From: Gammaproteobacteria bacterium
GTDB taxonomy: Bacteria; Pseudomonadota; Gammaproteobacteria; UBA6429; Thiohalophilaceae
Reading direction: 5' to 3'
DNA: 64,000 nucleotides
NCBI GenBank assembly: GCA_016194635.1
Contig: JACQBC010000019.1
Coordinates: 1-64,000 of the forward strand
Position 1 is the stretch's first letter. The number at the start of each line of letters is the position of its first letter. Below are positions 61,187 to 64,000 of the stretch, one piece after another. The notes under the pieces were generated by a model that saw nothing but the letters and a program-made list of their open reading frames with translations, had not been told where the DNA came from and ran no database searches. A program made the position numbers and the translations under genes.

Positions 61187-61228
61187 ATGGGATATATTTC
61201 CCAATTAATAGTGGGAAATATATCCCAT
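61187..61228. promoter_or_regulatory. 42-bp AT-rich palindrome
   Basis: ATGGGATATATTTCCCA and TGGGAAATATATCCCAT are perfect 17-bp arms around ATTAATAG, 24 bases before the lipoprotein start and 65 before the divergent SUMF1 start. Another ATATATTTGGGAT half follows. A shared operator, or a strong hairpin in the lipoprotein leader. Confidence 0.7.
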
Positions 61229-61292
61229 ATATTTGGGATGTCAAGACCAATTACGCTAGAATCGCTTCCGGACCACCCAAAGGAGAACCGCG

Positions 61293-62165
61293 ATGCTGAG
61301 GATGTCACACCGGTTAATGACTGGCCGGAGCTTTTTATTAAACCTGGCGGCGTGCTTATGCCTGGGCAGTGTGTGGCTAAGCACCCCGCTGCACGCCGAA
61401 ACGTGGAGCAACCGCCTGAATTTACGCTTTGTCAAAATCAACGCGGGCAAATTCACGATGGGCAATCCACAGCTCGAGGACACGGCCTTTGAACTACCCG
61501 ACGGGGACATCGAATCGATCCAGGATGAAACCCCGCCGCACCTGGTCCAGATCACCCAGGATTTTTGGCTGGGAGAAACCGAGGTAACCCAGGCGCAGTG
61601 GTTTAACGTGATGGGGACGCGCCCCGGTCCCGACGCACTGTGGCGTGGTGACTGGAAGAACTTACCGGTGGTGTCGGTCAGCTGGGAAGACACGCAACGT
61701 TTTATTCGTAAACTCAACGCCCTCGAAAAATCCACCGCCTACCGCTTGCCCACCGAGGCAGAATGGGAATACGCGGCGCGCGCGGGTAGTGTAGATTCCC
61801 GTCCCTTTCCTAAAACCCAGCTCGCGGAAAATACCTGGTATATCGCCAACTCCGGCGACCACGCCCAGCCCGTCGCCACCAAACCCGCCAACCGTTGGGG
61901 TGTCTACGACATGTTGGGTAATGTGTGGGAATGGGTCGGCGATTATTATCAGTCGGAGTATTATAGCCACTCGCCACGGGATAACCCCTCCGGCCCCGAT
62001 AGCGGCACAAAACGGGTGCGGCGTGGTGGATCGTACCATTGCCAAGCGCACTTGATGCGCGTGAACTATCGCGCCGCCGATACCCCGGATACACGCTATA
62101 CCGTGCTGGGATTTCGCGTAGTGCGTGAGGTCGCCTCAACCACAGCACGCGCTCCGAAATGGTAA
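61293..62165 (+). CDS. exported SUMF1/formylglycine-generating-enzyme-like protein
   Basis: 290 aa. A signal peptide (to about LHAET) precedes FVKINAGKFTMGNPQLED, FWLGETEVTQAQWFNVMG, YRLPTEAEWEYAARAG, YDMLGNVWEWVGDYYQ and RVRRGGSYHCQAHLMRV, the FGE-sulfatase fold. True FGE copper cysteines are not evident apart from one near the end (SYHCQAH), so it is probably a structural or ligand-binding member. AAAGGAG precedes the ATG. Confidence 0.87.
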   Translation: MLRMSHRLMTGRSFLLNLAACLCLGSVWLSTPLHAETWSNRLNLRFVKINAGKFTMGNPQLEDTAFELPDGDIESIQDETPPHLVQITQDFWLGETEVTQAQWFNVMGTRPGPDALWRGDWKNLPVVSVSWEDTQRFIRKLNALEKSTAYRLPTEAEWEYAARAGSVDSRPFPKTQLAENTWYIANSGDHAQPVATKPANRWGVYDMLGNVWEWVGDYYQSEYYSHSPRDNPSGPDSGTKRVRRGGSYHCQAHLMRVNYRAADTPDTRYTVLGFRVVREVASTTARAPKW

Positions 62166-62180
62166 ATAGACGAGCCCACG

Positions 62181-62996
62181 GTGCAGCAAAATCACTCTCA
62201 ATTGTTTCAAGCGGTGGTACGCATGTTGCGCCCGCTGGCGCGGCTGTTGTTAAAACGTGGATTGAGTTACGGTGTGTTTTCCGAAGCCACCAAACTGGCC
62301 TTTGTCGAGGCCGCCTTACACGACCTGGCCTTACCCGGCAAAAAACCCACGGCGTCACGCATCTCGACGCTCACCGGCTTATCCCGCAAACAAGTCAGCT
62401 GGTTACTGAACCTGGAAACCACCGGGGTGGTTGACGCGCAACACAAACTCAACCGTGCGGCGCGGGTGATCGGCGGCTGGATCAGCGATAGACGTTTTAC
62501 CGATAAAAACCAACAGCCGTTGAGTTTAGCCTTTGACGGTGTTGCAAATAGTTTTTCCACCTTGGTGCGCGACTACAGTGGTGACATCCCGCCGCGCACC
62601 ATCGCCGACGAGCTCACGCGTCTGGGCGCCATCGCGTTAACAACGCAAGGGGAACTACAGCTACTACGCGCCGCTTATATCCCCGCGGCCGGCAGTGATG
62701 AACAAATCAATTTTCTGGCCGACGACGTGGCCGATCTACTCAACACCATTACGCATAACATCGAACACACCGATCCGCAGCACAAGCGCTTTCAGCGCAA
62801 GGTGTTTTACAATAACATACCGGTGGAGGTCATGGAGGAATTGCGCCAGTACATCGCCGCCCAAGGCCAGCAATGTCTGGAAACCATTAACCGCAAACTG
62901 GCCCACTATGATCGGGATAACCACCCGGCGGTGCGTGGCACTAAGCGCATCAAAGTTGGATTGGCGATACACGCTATCGAGGAACCCCTACCATGA
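62181..62996 (+). CDS. DUF6502 family protein
   Basis: 271 aa from a GTG at 62181, 15 bases after the SUMF1 stop. MLRPLARLLLKRGLSYGVFSEATKLAFVEAA, SRISTLTGLSRKQVSWLL (a helix-turn-helix-like part), AARVIGGWISDRRFTD and QRKVFYNNIPVEVMEELRQYI are the DUF6502 pattern. Possibly DNA-binding. Four-base overlap (ATGA) with the small lipoprotein gene indicates one operon. Confidence 0.82.
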   Translation: MQQNHSQLFQAVVRMLRPLARLLLKRGLSYGVFSEATKLAFVEAALHDLALPGKKPTASRISTLTGLSRKQVSWLLNLETTGVVDAQHKLNRAARVIGGWISDRRFTDKNQQPLSLAFDGVANSFSTLVRDYSGDIPPRTIADELTRLGAIALTTQGELQLLRAAYIPAAGSDEQINFLADDVADLLNTITHNIEHTDPQHKRFQRKVFYNNIPVEVMEELRQYIAAQGQQCLETINRKLAHYDRDNHPAVRGTKRIKVGLAIHAIEEPLP

Positions 62997-63163
62997 GCCT
63001 AACCCTCCGTCATCTAACCCTGCTTGGCTTGATCTGCGGCGGTCTTATGCTGGGTTGCGCGCCATCCACCCGACGCGATGAAGGCGGCATTGTCGGCTCG
63101 GGCACTAAAATTGATTGTGGCCAGCAACCAACACACCCCTCGTGTAATCAACAGCCGCATTAA
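62993..63163 (+). CDS. small lipoprotein
   Basis: 56 aa. LLGLICGGLMLGC is a lipobox leader (Cys23); the mature part APSTRRDEGGIVGSGTKIDC...CNQQPH is short, with two further cysteines. Similar tiny GSGT-containing lipoproteins follow DUF6502 genes in gammaproteobacteria as far as I recall. Coupled to both neighbours. Confidence 0.65.
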   Translation: MSLTLRHLTLLGLICGGLMLGCAPSTRRDEGGIVGSGTKIDCGQQPTHPSCNQQPH

Positions 63164-63169
63164 AATCTC

Positions 63170-64000
63170 ATGTCCGATCCCAAACACCCCAGCCGCAACG
63201 CCGACGATATCGCGCAACAACTTGATGTCATACTTGAAGCGGAGTTTTCGTTTTTAAAAACGCTGCAACCGGCACAGATCATTGCCGGGCTGGAACGCCG
63301 CGAACAAGAGTTTATTTTAACCTGGGTCAAACGGGTATCCAGCACCAACATTCAACTCGCCTATCAATTCATGAACGAGGTGATCGGCAAACTGGCGGTG
63401 ATGGATAAAAAAATCATCGAGGCCTGGGCCTTGCATGCGATGGACATCTACGACCAAGACGGCATGTACCCGGCGCTGGAAGTGTTGCGGCATATTGATC
63501 GTTTTATCCATCACTCACACCAACGCACCGCCGGTGCTGTCTTAGAGGATATTATCGGTGTACTGGCGCATTTTACCCACGGGCTTTCCGGCCGCGCCCT
63601 AACCCTGCAAGAAGCCGACGAGGTTTACACCGATACTGAAACCATTTATTTACCGCCGCTGATAGGCCGGTTACCCAACACCGAGGATAATTTTAAAATT
63701 TACAAAGCCATGGTGGCCTACCATTGGGCCCAGGTGCGGTTTGGAACATTTCGCGAATCCTTGGCATGCGGCATCGCCGACCGGCCGCAACCGCAACGTT
63801 TTTTGGCGTTATTTCATAGCTTTGAACGGTTACGCTTGGAAGCGCATTTAGCCCGCGAATTACCCGGTTTGTACCGTGACATGCAACGGCTGTTATCCGA
63901 TCTGGGTGAGACCTTGACGCCACCCTGGCAGATCCATGCGCGGCAACTCACCGATCCACACTTGACGGTGCAACAGGTCATTGAACTTACCGCGCAACAC
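63170..64000 (+). CDS. NorD/CbbO-like protein, N-terminal part (cut by window end)
   Basis: 277 codons open from ATG 63170 to the window edge. ILEAEFSFLKTLQPAQIIAG, RVSSTNIQLAYQFMNEV, AWALHAMDIYDQDGMYPALE and YLPPLIGRLPNTEDNFKIYK match the helical N-terminal region of CbbO/NorD-type proteins that carry a C-terminal VWA domain; that domain lies outside the window. It is six bases after the lipoprotein stop. Presumed partner of the CbbQ-like ATPase. Confidence 0.65.
   Translation, partial: MSDPKHPSRNADDIAQQLDVILEAEFSFLKTLQPAQIIAGLERREQEFILTWVKRVSSTNIQLAYQFMNEVIGKLAVMDKKIIEAWALHAMDIYDQDGMYPALEVLRHIDRFIHHSHQRTAGAVLEDIIGVLAHFTHGLSGRALTLQEADEVYTDTETIYLPPLIGRLPNTEDNFKIYKAMVAYHWAQVRFGTFRESLACGIADRPQPQRFLALFHSFERLRLEAHLARELPGLYRDMQRLLSDLGETLTPPWQIHARQLTDPHLTVQQVIELTAQH

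Overview
The window looks like chromosome of an environmental gammaproteobacterium. The evidence is a ubiE-RDD-ubiJ ubiquinone block, a RegB/RegA (PrrBA) redox two-component pair, a pyrophosphate-type phosphofructokinase, Kup, RarD, an Ada/Ogt-type repair protein, a TAT-exported multicopper oxidase and a proteobacterial Anbu (proteasome-related) locus. I cannot name the genus. No rRNA, tRNA, CRISPR array, prophage, intact insertion sequence or integron integrase was recognised.

Bases 1 to about 12,900 are an integron gene-cassette array, or a cluster of attC sites without integrase. Short genes all read rightward and are separated by attC sites. Several cassettes are still cognate: the 7-8 bases that start the cassette complement the R'' box at its end (ACATAAC/GTTATGT for the 174-548, and again for the 6151-6492 cassette; GCCTAAC/GTTAGGC for 6657-7106; GCCCAAC/GTTGGGC for the RidA cassette). 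Cargo: DUF1801, F420-type reductase, WapI-like and NTF2-fold immunity-like proteins, DUF1272, DUF1330, GNAT acetyltransferases, VOC, RidA-like, peroxiredoxin, isochorismatase-like and DapD-like proteins, exported proteins and unknowns. The right end (about 11.3-12.9 kb) decays into frameshifted genes and degenerate attC sites, as expected of the oldest end of an array; an integrase, if present, should lie left of base 1. Three complete 108-bp elements and one truncated copy, with 16-18 bp terminal inverted repeats, sit exactly at cassette boundaries between two GTT triplets. They come in two interior types and both carry a TATAAT box.

Bases 13 to 27 kb hold short, mostly single-gene accessory functions: rhodanese, DUF3147, three SDRs in the wider region, NTF2-like proteins, GNATs, tautomerase, CvfB, RIO kinase, dienelactone hydrolase, a DUF347-repeat membrane protein, a GST, a ClpP-like protease and a TPR protein. 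Bases 26.6-44.4 kb hold regBA, an outer-membrane beta-barrel, ubiE-RDD-ubiJ, pfp, kup, a SWIM/SNF2 helicase, a MarR-controlled SRPBCC gene with a perfect 24-bp operator, a flavin reductase, an SDR and an Ada/Ogt protein. Bases 44.7-51 kb hold a DUF2846 lipoprotein, a PhyH-type dioxygenase, RarD, a multicopper oxidase, and an AhpD-like gene with a TetR repressor and matching palindromic operators before both.

Bases 51-64 kb hold an extended Anbu locus: alpha-E protein and circularly permuted ATP-grasp (minus strand), Anbu peptidase and a 1101-aa DUF2126 transglutaminase (plus), a zinc-ribbon metallopeptidase (minus), then a CbbQ/NorQ MoxR-type ATPase, a VWA-like lipoprotein, an exported SUMF1-type protein, a DUF6502 protein, a small lipoprotein and the start of a NorD/CbbO-like protein. 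This suggests a peptide-tag synthesis/removal system next to a MoxR-VWA chaperone module.

A second repeat family of about 115-170 bp palindromes is scattered through the window (12.2, 16.9, 24.4, 28.6, 28.7, 41.8, 47.0 kb). Its copies share a conserved core, while the stems vary with compensating changes and in two copies are replaced by unrelated but self-complementary sequence.
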